This document shows, one piece after another, positions 34,479-43,099 of a stretch of DNA of 64,000 nt (positions are counted from its first letter, which is position 1; each line of letters opens with the position of its first letter). The position numbers and the translations under genes are program-made. Under the pieces are notes generated by a model, which worked only from the letters and a program-made list of their open reading frames with translations, ran no database searches and was not told the DNA's origin. This DNA is from Sphingobium sp. MI1205 (GTDB lineage Bacteria > Pseudomonadota > Alphaproteobacteria > Sphingomonadales > Sphingomonadaceae). The stretch is from contig NZ_CP005188.1 in assembly GCF_001563285.1 (NCBI RefSeq), positions 3,287,251-3,351,250 on the forward strand. The letters are read 5' to 3'.

Positions 34479-35558
34479 ATGGAGGCTCCACCGCGCAAGA
34501 TCATCCATATCGACATGGACGCCTTTTACGCGTCGGTCGAGCAGCGCGACAATCCGGAACTGAGGGGTAAGCCGATCGCGGTCGGGGGTGGCGGTCCACG
34601 CGGGGTCGTCGCTACCGCCAGCTATGAAGCGCGCGTCTTTGGCATCAAGTCGGCCATGCCGGGTGCGCGGGCGCGGCGACTATGCCCGGACCTGATCTTC
34701 GTGAAGCCGCGATTTGACGCCTATCGCGCTGTGTCTGCGCAGGTACGTGAGATTTTTTCACGGTTCACCGACATCATCCAGCCGCTTTCGCTGGACGAAG
34801 CCTATCTGGACGTCACCTCCGACAAGCTGGGCCTCGCATCAGCCACGATCATCGCCGAGGAAATCAGGCGCATGATTCGGGAAGAGACCGGCCTGACCGC
34901 CTCGGCAGGCGTTTCCTATAACAAGCTGATCGCCAAGCTCGCTTCGGATCAAAACAAGCCCGATGGCATTTGCGTCGTGCGGCCCGGCGGAGGTGCGGAT
35001 TTCATGGCGACGATGCCCGTGCGGCGAATCCATGGGGTCGGACCAGTCACGGCGCAGCGCATGCATGCCTTGGGGATCGAAACAGGCGCGGATCTGCGGT
35101 CGCGCGACCTTGCCTTCCTGCAACAGCATTTCGGCAGCGCCGCCCCCTTCTATTATCGCGCGGCACGGGGTGAGGATGACCGGCCAGTGCATGAACGGCA
35201 GGAAAGGAAGTCGGTCAGCGTCGAGGACACCTTCTTCGAAGACCTTATCACGCAGGACATGCTGGTCGCGCAGATCGACCGGATCGCGCAAAGCCTATGG
35301 GGCAGGATTGAGAAAAGCGGCGCCTATGGCCGGACGGTCGTGCTGAAAATCAAGTTCGCCGACTTCCGGATCATCACCCGGTCGAAGAGCATGGCTGCGC
35401 CGGTACGATCACCTGAACTGCTGGCGGAAACGGCGCGCGCATTGCTACTGGCCCAACTGCCGTTGCGCATGGGCGCACGATTGCTGGGTCTGGGCGTCCA
35501 CAATCTTGACCAGATTGATGGCAGAGAGGCGGCGCAACAGCTGAACTTCCCGCTCTGA
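34479..35558 (+). CDS. dinB: DNA polymerase IV
   Basis: The 359-residue Y-family polymerase has HIDMDAFYASVEQRD at the N-terminus (first catalytic Asp), the second acidic motif SLDEAYLDVTSD, the fingers YEARVFGIKSAMPGARA and a little-finger domain ending with LGLGVHNLD. It extends primers past DNA lesions. The gene is alone between DUF177 and the convergent eipA. No LexA site is apparent just upstream. Confidence 0.93.
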   Translation: MEAPPRKIIHIDMDAFYASVEQRDNPELRGKPIAVGGGGPRGVVATASYEARVFGIKSAMPGARARRLCPDLIFVKPRFDAYRAVSAQVREIFSRFTDIIQPLSLDEAYLDVTSDKLGLASATIIAEEIRRMIREETGLTASAGVSYNKLIAKLASDQNKPDGICVVRPGGGADFMATMPVRRIHGVGPVTAQRMHALGIETGADLRSRDLAFLQQHFGSAAPFYYRAARGEDDRPVHERQERKSVSVEDTFFEDLITQDMLVAQIDRIAQSLWGRIEKSGAYGRTVVLKIKFADFRIITRSKSMAAPVRSPELLAETARALLLAQLPLRMGARLLGLGVHNLDQIDGREAAQQLNFPL

Positions 35559-35565
35559 AGCCTGT

Positions 35566-36363
35566 TCAGAAGGGCAACCAGTTCCGCTTCTCGGTGAACT
35601 TCATGTACCCCGCATTGACGCCCAGCCGATAGCCGACGCCCAACCGTATCGGAATCAGCACGACGCTGCCCCAGCGCAGATAGCTGGCGGTGAATCCGCC
35701 CACCAGATAGGCCGTGCCCTCGGCAGCCGGGAAGCGATGGTAAAGATCTTGTGTGTCGTAGAGATTATAGACGAGTACGAAGGTATTGGACGCATTGCCG
35801 CCCACATCGAAACCGATCGACGGACCGGTCCAATAGACCTCGCGGCGTCCCTCCACCTTATGGTTCAGCGTGCCAGATCCATATCGCAGACCGACGACGA
35901 AGGCGCCCGAGGCTTCACGCCCTGCGATGTAGGCGTTGGGACGGCCCTGATCCTTCAGGATCTTTTCGATCATTCCCGCAAGGCCCTCGGCACCCTTTCC
36001 AAACACCCCCTCGGCCGCGCCGATCAGATCATCTTCCTGATAGGATTCGCTGGGCGTAAGGGCGGCGGGCGGTGAGTTGGCCGTTACTGGCGCGCCGGTC
36101 GCCGTGCTGTTGCCAATCGCAGGGGGCACTGAATCCGGTGCCGGCGCATCGATTGGCGGTGCGCTGCTATCGACGCCGGGATCGGTAGGGGTGCTATTCG
36201 ACGGCGGGACTGGCGCAAGGTCGGCATCGATCGCCGTGTTGGGATCGACCGTGCGCACCTGCGCCTGTGCAGCGACAGGCGTCATCGCCATCCCCAGGGC
36301 CGCGAGGGTCCACGTGCCGCCAAGCGTCACGCGGATCGCCATCCGCTTCATCATCCCGATCAT
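35566..36363 (-). CDS. eipA: EipA family envelope integrity protein (DUF1134)
   Basis: The 265-residue protein has an N-terminal signal peptide ending AQAQ, a low-complexity Pro/Asp/Ser linker (about residues 40-100) and a DUF1134 beta-barrel domain (GREASGAFVVGLRYGSG; VYWTGPSIGFDVGGNAS; YLRWGSVVLIPIRLG). EipA is a periplasmic protein needed for envelope integrity in Brucella and other alphaproteobacteria. It converges with dinB; only seven bases separate the stops. Confidence 0.9.
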   Translation of the reverse strand: MIGMMKRMAIRVTLGGTWTLAALGMAMTPVAAQAQVRTVDPNTAIDADLAPVPPSNSTPTDPGVDSSAPPIDAPAPDSVPPAIGNSTATGAPVTANSPPAALTPSESYQEDDLIGAAEGVFGKGAEGLAGMIEKILKDQGRPNAYIAGREASGAFVVGLRYGSGTLNHKVEGRREVYWTGPSIGFDVGGNASNTFVLVYNLYDTQDLYHRFPAAEGTAYLVGGFTASYLRWGSVVLIPIRLGVGYRLGVNAGYMKFTEKRNWLPF

Positions 36364-36595
36364 GCCAACAACTCCCCGGATACCCGCTCTTCAACCATCT
36401 AGCAGATTATCGGATGGCAAGCTGAAACGACAATGAACGAACGGCGACACGAGTCGATAACGGGGTGGAACGAATCTGGCGATCAGAATTGATGGAATTT
36501 CATGACCAAGACCCGTTGCCTTGCGCGAAAGCCGCCGTTATAGCGCTTCTCGCCTAGCCGCTGTCCCGCCCCAAGCGGGCGTTCAGGCCATGTTT

Positions 36596-36687
36596 GGAGA
36601 CGTGGGTGAGTGGCTGAAACCAACGGTTTGCTAAACCGTCGTACTGTGAATACGGTACCGAGGGTTCGAATCCCTCCGTCTCCGCCA
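36596..36687 (+). tRNA. tRNA-Ser (anticodon GCU)
   Basis: The acceptor stem GGAGACG (36596-36602) pairs with CGTCTCC (36677-36683), followed by discriminator G and an encoded CCA. The anticodon arm reads ACGGT-TTGCTAA-ACCGT, giving GCU for AGC/AGU serine codons. A long variable arm (TACTGTGAATACGGTA) and the T loop GGTTCGAATCC complete a class II tRNA. Confidence 0.97.
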
Positions 36688-36728
36688 CCGTTTTATGATC
36701 GTCGATGCGACTTCCACCGCGACGAGCA

Positions 36729-37709
36729 TCAAGCGGGGATCAAGCGCCGTTCATAGCGCCAGCTTGCCCAGAGCTGCTGCACCATGCGGCTGGTGGTACG
36801 CAGGCGGCATGGCCGAACGCGAGTCTGCAGTGGCCTCTGTTCAGCAAGGAGATTGGGCGGAAGATCGCGAAAGGCGCAGACGCCCAGGCCCGTCATCTCC
36901 GTCGCCTGTCGGCAAAGGGCAGTGAAGCGGCGCATCACGGCACGGTTGGGGCGCTTCCGGTCACGGGAGAGCATTTCAAAGCTATGCGTGACGACGACAA
37001 AGGCCAGGTGCCCTTCGCTCACGGCATGCCGCAGTCCCGTGCGCATCTCCCGGGCCGACATCGCGCATATCTGTGCAGGCCGAAAGCCGCCGGGGCGATC
37101 GACAATGCCGGAAACCGGCAGTTCGCATACACCTGATCTGCGCGTCGGGCCTATTTGATTTCGCGCGTCGCTGATACGGCAACCATGGCGATGATAGGCG
37201 GGATTGACACTGCTGTCCCAGCCGATGCCGACCTGCGCCAACGCCCGCAGCGTATCATCATTCGCCCCGAAATTTCCCGCCCGAAATGCAGTGATGGCAG
37301 GCGCACCCGCTTCCTCCAGCCATTGCCGTCCCAGGCTCAGAAGCGTGACCTGGTCCTCCAGCGTGAAATCGCCAATGTTGCGTCCCTGCCGTCCGCCGAT
37401 GGGAGATGCGGGCACCCAGCGAAGCCATTCGCTGTGGATATGCAACTGCACCTCATGCCCCCGCCCCGCGATCGCATCGATGATGGGCTTGAGAAATTCG
37501 GCCCCGTGAACCAGCGCGGGCATGGGATCGAGAAAGAACACGCCTTTCAGGCCATGTCTTTCCAGTTCATCCATCTGCCAGCCAACGCCATATGCGCCGT
37601 CGCGTACCTCGCCCCAGATCGAGCGGCGAATATTGCCGTCCAAACCGACACCCTGCTCGTGGAACAGCGCCGACAATTCCGTGTCGATGGTGATGAGCAA
37701 GGCAGTCAT
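36729..37709 (-). CDS. Polysaccharide deacetylase family protein (WalW-like)
   Basis: The 326-residue protein opens MTALLITIDTELSALF with the catalytic-site TIDTE, followed by HEVQLHIHSEWLRW (metal His pair), AFRAGNFGAND and FVVVTHSFEML. These fit the NodB-like deacetylase fold. The ATG at 37709 is preferred over an upstream GTG because GGGTG precedes it. The last 40 residues are Arg-rich and reach close to the tRNA gene. The substrate is likely a cell-surface sugar. Confidence 0.8.
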   Translation of the reverse strand: MTALLITIDTELSALFHEQGVGLDGNIRRSIWGEVRDGAYGVGWQMDELERHGLKGVFFLDPMPALVHGAEFLKPIIDAIAGRGHEVQLHIHSEWLRWVPASPIGGRQGRNIGDFTLEDQVTLLSLGRQWLEEAGAPAITAFRAGNFGANDDTLRALAQVGIGWDSSVNPAYHRHGCRISDARNQIGPTRRSGVCELPVSGIVDRPGGFRPAQICAMSAREMRTGLRHAVSEGHLAFVVVTHSFEMLSRDRKRPNRAVMRRFTALCRQATEMTGLGVCAFRDLPPNLLAEQRPLQTRVRPCRLRTTSRMVQQLWASWRYERRLIPA

Positions 37710-37761
37710 GACGATCACCCTAGCGAAACCACCTTAAGGAGCCGTAACGGGGCTGACGCGG

Positions 37762-38259
37762 CTACGCGAGATTCGCGAACTCTCCATAAGCGCCCTGGAA
37801 AAACAGCAGCGGTTTGCCCGGCCTGTCGACCTCCAGCGCCTTTACGCGGCCAACAACTATATAATGGTCTCCGGCCTCGTGCACCGCCTCCATCGTGCAA
37901 TCGATCCAGGCGACGACATCGTCGAGAATTGGAGAACCCAACGTAGATACGCGATGCGTCACGCCAGCAAACTTGTCCGCGCCCTTGGCCGAGAATTTAC
38001 GACACAGCAATTGCTGGTCACTGGCGAGGATGTTGACGCAAAAGCGTCCTGCCCGCTCGATCAGGGGCCAGCTGCTGGACGACTTTGCTGGAAAAAAGGC
38101 CACCAATGGCGGGTCGAGCGAGACTGAGGTGAAGGAGCCGACCACCATGCCTGTGGGCGCACCGTCCTGTCCGACAGCGGTCACGACGCAGACGCCCGTG
38201 GGGTAATGGCCCAGCACGCGCCGGAACGTGGCGCTATCGAATTCTGCGGCATCGGTCAT
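37762..38259 (-). CDS. Flavin reductase-like FMN-binding protein
   Basis: The 165-residue protein has FRRVLGHYPTGVCVVTA, GMVVGSFTSVSLDPPLVAFFP and FCVNILASDQ, the FMN-binding split-barrel signature of flavin reductases that supply reduced flavin to monooxygenases. It is divergent from the F420 operon (160 bases between starts), which raises the possibility that it uses F420 or FMN, but the sequence does not decide. Confidence 0.85.
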   Translation of the reverse strand: MTDAAEFDSATFRRVLGHYPTGVCVVTAVGQDGAPTGMVVGSFTSVSLDPPLVAFFPAKSSSSWPLIERAGRFCVNILASDQQLLCRKFSAKGADKFAGVTHRVSTLGSPILDDVVAWIDCTMEAVHEAGDHYIVVGRVKALEVDRPGKPLLFFQGAYGEFANLA

Positions 38260-38420
38260 GACTGTTATCCTGCAAATCTGGCGTCAGAGGCGCTCTCGCA
38301 AGGACAATTCACCGCTCGCCTTTTGGCTGGCAAGGGAAAATCACCAAGCTTTCGTGCCTGGCCGGTGATTAAGCTCATCCAGCCGCTACCCTCTGGCGGG
38401 ATAGCGCGCTACATCGCATT

Positions 38421-39179
38421 ATGATTGCGATTCATCCGCTGACCGGCATGCCAGAGATATGCGCCGGCGACGATTTAGCCAAGATGCTGCGCGAGGCGCT
38501 GGAGACTGCCGGGCTTTGGCCCATGCAGGAAAGGGATGTGCTGGTCGTCACCCAGAAGATCCTGTCCAAGGCGGAAGGCCGCATGGCTGATCTGGAAGAG
38601 GTGCGGCCCAGCCCCGAAGCACAGAAGCTGGCGCGGGCAACGCGCAAGGACCCCCGGCTGGTCGAACTGGTGCTGCGTGAAAGCAGCGCCGTCGTGCGCG
38701 CTGTGCCGCATGTCCTGATCACCCGGCATCGGTTGGGGCATGTGATGGCGAACAGCGGCATCGACCGGTCGAACATTGGCCCGGGTGGAGAAGAGCGCGC
38801 CCTGTTGCTGCCGGTCGATCCCGATCGGTCGGCGGCTGAACTGAGCCATGCCCTTGCCGGTGGCGACGGAATCGCGCCAGCGGTGGTCATATCGGACAGC
38901 TTCGGGCGGCCGTGGCGGCATGGCGTCGTCGGCGTAGCGATCGGCGCTGCGGGATTGCCCGCGCTGGTAGATCGCCGGGGCGAGGCAGACCGGGACGGCC
39001 GCCGGTTGGAAGTGACCCAGATCGCACTCGCAGACCAGATCGCGACAGCCGCCGCTCTGGCGGCCGGGGAGGGCGCGGAGGGCATACCGGCGGTGTTGCT
39101 GCGTGGCCTGGCGCTGCCGCCCGGTGATGCTCCCGCCTCCGCGCTCGTTCGCCCTCTGGAAGAGGACCTGTTCCGATGA
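38421..39179 (+). CDS. cofE: Coenzyme F420-0:L-glutamate ligase
   Basis: The 252-residue protein carries RDVLVVTQKILSKAEGR, ESSAVVRAVPHVLITRH, ANSGIDRSNIGPGGEERALL and VVISDSFGRPWRHGVVGVAIG, all CofE hallmarks. It adds glutamates to F420-0 using GTP. Unlike mycobacterial FbiB there is no C-terminal nitroreductase domain. It overlaps cofD by 4 nt and heads a three-gene operon. Confidence 0.93.
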   Translation: MIAIHPLTGMPEICAGDDLAKMLREALETAGLWPMQERDVLVVTQKILSKAEGRMADLEEVRPSPEAQKLARATRKDPRLVELVLRESSAVVRAVPHVLITRHRLGHVMANSGIDRSNIGPGGEERALLLPVDPDRSAAELSHALAGGDGIAPAVVISDSFGRPWRHGVVGVAIGAAGLPALVDRRGEADRDGRRLEVTQIALADQIATAAALAAGEGAEGIPAVLLRGLALPPGDAPASALVRPLEEDLFR

Positions 39180-40108
39180 GCCGCGTCGTCGTGCTGACCG
39201 GCGGCGTAGGCGGCGCAAAGCTGGTGCTGGGCCTGATGAAGGTTTGCCCCCCGCAGGGGATCACCGCGATCGTCAACACTGGCGATGATTTCCGCCATCT
39301 TGGCCTAACCGTATCACCCGACATCGACACGCTGCTCTACACCCTTTCGGGTAAGGCCAACGCGTCGCAGGGATGGGGCCGAGAAGGCGAAAGCTGGAGC
39401 TTCATGGATGCCCTGAAGTCGCTGGGTGGCGAGGACTGGTTCCTGCTGGGCGATGGCGATCTGGCGCTACATGTCCTGCGTTCGCACCTGCTAGCGAGTG
39501 GACAGACGTTGAGCGCCGTGACCGCGCGCTTTGCCGCTGCCTGGGGGATTGAACTTTCGATCAAGCCCATGAGCGATGACCCGGTCGCTACCCATCTGGC
39601 GACTGATGAAGGCCACCTGTCATTCCAGCGCTATTTCGTTGAGCGCCGCTGCGCGCCTGCCGTGCAGACGATCCACTTCGAAGGCGCAGAGGCAGCCGCG
39701 CCTGCACCCGGCGTGATTGACGCCATCACTGATCCGAATATACGAGCCATCCTGATCGCGCCGTCCAATCCCTGGCTGAGCGTGGATCCGATCCTGGCGA
39801 TTCAGGGCATCCGCGATGCCCTAATTGCCGCCAAGGCGCCGGTCGTGGCCGTCTCCCCGATCGTGGGCGGTCAGGCGGTCAAGGGGCCCACGACTAAGCT
39901 GATGGCGGAATTAGGCCTGGCCCTGACCAATCATAGCATCGCCAACCATTATGCAGGCGTGATCGACGGGCTGTTGATCGATGGGCGGGACAATGCTGCG
40001 GGGCTGTCCATCGAATATGCCGTGACCGACACGCTGATGAAAACGCTGGAGGATCGGGAGCGGGTCGCGCGCGCCGCCCTGGCGCTGGCAGACCGGATCG
40101 CCGGATAA
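39176..40108 (+). CDS. cofD: 2-phospho-L-lactate transferase (F420-0 synthesis)
   Basis: The 310-residue product has the N-terminal nucleotide-type loop LTGGVGGAKLVLGL, NTGDDFRHLGLTVSPDIDT (Fo/metal site) and APSNPWLSVDPILAI, all conserved in CofD/FbiA. It joins the phosphoacyl-GDP precursor to the deazaflavin Fo. It lies 4 bases before cofC and overlaps cofE. The Fo synthase genes (cofG, cofH) are not in the window. Confidence 0.93.
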   Translation: MSRVVVLTGGVGGAKLVLGLMKVCPPQGITAIVNTGDDFRHLGLTVSPDIDTLLYTLSGKANASQGWGREGESWSFMDALKSLGGEDWFLLGDGDLALHVLRSHLLASGQTLSAVTARFAAAWGIELSIKPMSDDPVATHLATDEGHLSFQRYFVERRCAPAVQTIHFEGAEAAAPAPGVIDAITDPNIRAILIAPSNPWLSVDPILAIQGIRDALIAAKAPVVAVSPIVGGQAVKGPTTKLMAELGLALTNHSIANHYAGVIDGLLIDGRDNAAGLSIEYAVTDTLMKTLEDRERVARAALALADRIAG

Positions 40109-40112
40109 AGCC

Positions 40113-40691
40113 GTGCGCTGCTGGATCGTCATTCCGATCAAGGCGCCCCCAGCGTGCAAGACTCGGCTGTCACCGGCGCTGGGGGACAGTGAGAGACAAT
40201 CGCTTGTGGCGGCGATGCTGCGCCAGACTGTGTCCGCCGCTCAAGCCGTGGCAGGGCGCGAGCGCGTGCTGCTGCTGGGTCCATTCCGGCACGGGCTGGC
40301 GGAGGACACGCCACTGCTCGCCGATCCGGGGCGGGGGCTGAACGTGGCGCTGGCGAGCGCGCGGGATGCCGCGATAGGCCAAGATGTGGAGCGTTTGATA
40401 CTGCTATCCGCAGACCTTCCAATGATCGAGTCCGGAGATGTGGCGGCTTTGCTGGATGTGCCGCGCGACGCCATCGCTCTGGGTCCTGATCGCGCGGGCA
40501 CCGGCACCAACGCTTTGTCGCTGCCACTGCCTGCCGCGGCGCAATTCCGCTTCCGCTATGGGAACGGCAGTTGCGCCGCCCACCGGGCAGAAGCCGCGTG
40601 GCTCGGCCTGCCCTTCCTGCGTCTGGAAAGGACAGGTCTGGCATTGGACGTCGATCGGCCGGAGGATATCGCGCTTTGGCGGCAGAGCTGA
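40113..40691 (+). CDS. cofC: Phospholactate/phosphoglycerate guanylyltransferase
   Basis: The 192-residue protein begins WIVIPIKAPPACKTRL and has ILLSADLPMI, GPDRAGTGTNALSLP and ALDVDRPEDI, the CofC/FbiD nucleotidyltransferase pattern. It activates 2-phospholactate, PEP or 3-phosphoglycerate with GTP; the substrate used cannot be read from sequence and varies among bacteria. It ends in a terminator hairpin shared with convergent maeB. Confidence 0.88.
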   Translation: MRCWIVIPIKAPPACKTRLSPALGDSERQSLVAAMLRQTVSAAQAVAGRERVLLLGPFRHGLAEDTPLLADPGRGLNVALASARDAAIGQDVERLILLSADLPMIESGDVAALLDVPRDAIALGPDRAGTGTNALSLPLPAAAQFRFRYGNGSCAAHRAEAAWLGLPFLRLERTGLALDVDRPEDIALWRQS

Positions 40692-40703
40692 AGGCTCTGC
40701 CGC
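40679..40703. terminator. Strong hairpin between convergent cofC and maeB
   Basis: GCGGCAGAGC (40679-40688) pairs perfectly with GCTCTGCCGC (40694-40703) around a 5-nt loop. It overlaps the cofC stop and precedes the maeB stop, so it could end transcripts from both sides. No long T run follows. Confidence 0.55.
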
Positions 40704-40710
40704 AGCGGCC

Positions 40711-42972
40711 TCAAACCGCGATGCCAGCCGACGCCAGAACCGCCAACGTTAGCAGTTCCGAAGCGTTTGATGCCATGGTCGCGATCTGCACCGACTTTTC
40801 CATACCCACCAGCATCGGCCCGATCATCGTCGTCCCCCCCAGTTCGCGCAGCAGCTTTGCCGAGATATTGGCGGACTGCAGCCCCGGCATGACCAGGATA
40901 TTTGCGGGGCCAGACAGGCGGCTGAAAGGATAGTTTTTCATCACCGTCGGGTTGAGCGCCGCGTCGGCGGTCATTTCGCCTTCATATTCGAAATCGACGT
41001 CCCGGCCATCGAGCACCTTCAGTGCGTCACGGATATTTTCCAGATGGCCGCCGGGCGGATTGCCGAAATTGGAGTAGGAAAGGAAGGCGACACGCGGATC
41101 ATGACCCATGCGGCGCGCAACAGCGACCGTTCCCTCCGCAATATCCGCCAGTTCATTGGCCGAAGGGCGTTCGTTGACGGTCGTATCCGCAAGGAACACC
41201 GTCTTGTCCTTCGACACCATGATATGGATGCCGAAGGGCGTGCGCCCCGCCACGGGGTCCATCACCCGTTTCACCTCGCGCAGCGTCTGGGCGAAAGGAC
41301 GCGTCACGCCCGTGATCATCGCATCTGCGTGACCCATGCTGACCAGCAGCGCGCCAAAGATATTGCGGTCGCGGTTGACCATCCGCTCGCAGTCGCGGCG
41401 CAGATGGCCGCGCCGCTGGAGCCGCTCGTAAAGACGATCGGCCATCTCAGGCACCAGCGGCGAATTGACGCTGTTATGCAGTTCAAAGCTTTCCGGGTCT
41501 TGGACGCCCAGCGTCTTCAGCTTGTCATAGACGTCGTGCCTGCCGACCAGCACGGGGATACCATAGCCAAGATCGCGGAACTGGATGGCGGCGCGCAGAA
41601 CCACTTCCTCTTCCGCCTCGGCAAAGACGACACGCTTGGGATTGGCCTTCGCGACTTCATAAGCAGTGGTGAGGACCGACGTCGTCGGATTGAGCCGGGC
41701 CTTGAGTGACTGGCGATAGGCACCCATGTCGGCAATCGGCTTTTGTGCCACGCCGCTTTCCATCGCCGCCTGGGCGACGGCAGCGGGTACCACCTCCATC
41801 AAGCGCGGGTCGAAAGGGGCGGGAATGATATAGTCGGGACCAAAGCTGTGCGAACGGCCATAGGCCTTCGCGACTTCCTCTGGCACCTGCTCGCGCGCCA
41901 GTTCGGCAATAGCATGCGCCGCGGCGACCTTCATCGGCTCGTTGATCCCTGTCGCCCGCACGTCGAGCGCGCCGCGGAAGATGAAGGGGAAACCGAGAAC
42001 ATTGTTCACCTGGTTCGGATAGTCCGACCGACCCGTAGCGACGATCGCGTCGGGGCGTACCTCCAGCACATCGGGTGGAGTAATCTCCGGATCCGGGTTT
42101 GCCATGGCGAAGATGATCGGCTTGTCCGCCATCGCCTTCACCATCTCCTGCGACACTGCCCCGGCAACCGACAGGCCCAGGAATACGTCCGCACCCTTGA
42201 TCGCCTCACCCAGCGTGCGGGCGTCCGTATTCACCGCGTGCGCCGACTTCCACTGGTTCATGCCCTCCGTGCGGCCCTGGTAGATGACGCCCTTGCTGTC
42301 GCACATGATCACATTGTCGTGCGGTACGCCGATCGCCTTGATCAATTCGGTGCAAGAGATGGACGCCGCGCCTGCGCCGTTCACGACGACCTTCATGTCC
42401 TTCATGTCGCGTCCAGTCAGCCTTGCGGCGTTGATGACACCCGCCGCCGCGATGATGGCCGTGCCATGCTGGTCATCGTGAAAGACCGGGATGTTCATCC
42501 GCTCTTTCAGGGTCTGTTCGATGATGAAGCATTCGGGCGCCTTGATATCCTCAAGATTGATGCCGCCGAAGGTCGGCTCCATCAACTCGACCGCGTCGAT
42601 GAACTTGTCGACATCCTCGGTCTTGAGTTCAATATCGATGGAATCGACGTCGGCGAAGCGTTTGAACAATACTGCCTTGCCTTCCATCACCGGCTTGGAC
42701 GCCAGCGCCCCCAGATTGCCAAGGCCAAGGATCGCCGTGCCGTTGGAGATGACGGCGACCAAATTGCCCTTTGCGGTGTAATCATAGGCGGTTGCAGGGT
42801 CTTCGGCGATGGCCCGCACCGGAACCGCGACACCGGGCGAATAGGCGAGGCTGAGGTCGCGCTGCGTCGCCATGGGCTTGGACGCGATGATCTCGATCTT
42901 GCCGGGGCGACCCGTCGAATGGAAGAACAGCGCCTCGCGCTCTGAAAATTCCACGTTCGACTTGTCTGTCAT
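40711..42972 (-). CDS. maeB: NADP-dependent malic enzyme with C-terminal phosphotransacetylase-like domain
   Basis: At 753 residues this is the long MaeB type. Residues 1-430 are the malic enzyme: SLAYSPGVAVPV, the catalytic-site FHDDQHGTAI, the Rossmann motif VVNGAGAASI and ANPDPEITP. Residues about 440-753 form a PTA-like domain (PKRVVFAEAEEE; GMEKSVQIATMASNAS) that acts as an allosteric module sensing acetyl-CoA. It makes pyruvate and NADPH from malate. It is divergent from mutS. Confidence 0.95.
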   Translation of the reverse strand: MTDKSNVEFSEREALFFHSTGRPGKIEIIASKPMATQRDLSLAYSPGVAVPVRAIAEDPATAYDYTAKGNLVAVISNGTAILGLGNLGALASKPVMEGKAVLFKRFADVDSIDIELKTEDVDKFIDAVELMEPTFGGINLEDIKAPECFIIEQTLKERMNIPVFHDDQHGTAIIAAAGVINAARLTGRDMKDMKVVVNGAGAASISCTELIKAIGVPHDNVIMCDSKGVIYQGRTEGMNQWKSAHAVNTDARTLGEAIKGADVFLGLSVAGAVSQEMVKAMADKPIIFAMANPDPEITPPDVLEVRPDAIVATGRSDYPNQVNNVLGFPFIFRGALDVRATGINEPMKVAAAHAIAELAREQVPEEVAKAYGRSHSFGPDYIIPAPFDPRLMEVVPAAVAQAAMESGVAQKPIADMGAYRQSLKARLNPTTSVLTTAYEVAKANPKRVVFAEAEEEVVLRAAIQFRDLGYGIPVLVGRHDVYDKLKTLGVQDPESFELHNSVNSPLVPEMADRLYERLQRRGHLRRDCERMVNRDRNIFGALLVSMGHADAMITGVTRPFAQTLREVKRVMDPVAGRTPFGIHIMVSKDKTVFLADTTVNERPSANELADIAEGTVAVARRMGHDPRVAFLSYSNFGNPPGGHLENIRDALKVLDGRDVDFEYEGEMTADAALNPTVMKNYPFSRLSGPANILVMPGLQSANISAKLLRELGGTTMIGPMLVGMEKSVQIATMASNASELLTLAVLASAGIAV

Positions 42973-43099
42973 GACTTACCCGTCCCCAATTTTCCTTGCC
43001 CATTGGCCCTAGCGGCAAGGAAGTCCTGTGGGCAAGCGCGAGAACAGCTTTTTTCGCGCTCTTTCCTGATGTGTCGCTTGCGGCTATCGCCTGAACGTC

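Noticed and set aside
36596..36687. tRNA-Ser as the attachment site of the ICE
   Set aside because: The truncated integrase is more than 21 kb away and I found no direct repeat of the tRNA 3' end near it.
41743..42945. A 400-codon frame on the plus strand opposite maeB
   Set aside because: It is antisense to a clear malic enzyme; its Arg/His-rich composition shows it is a shadow.
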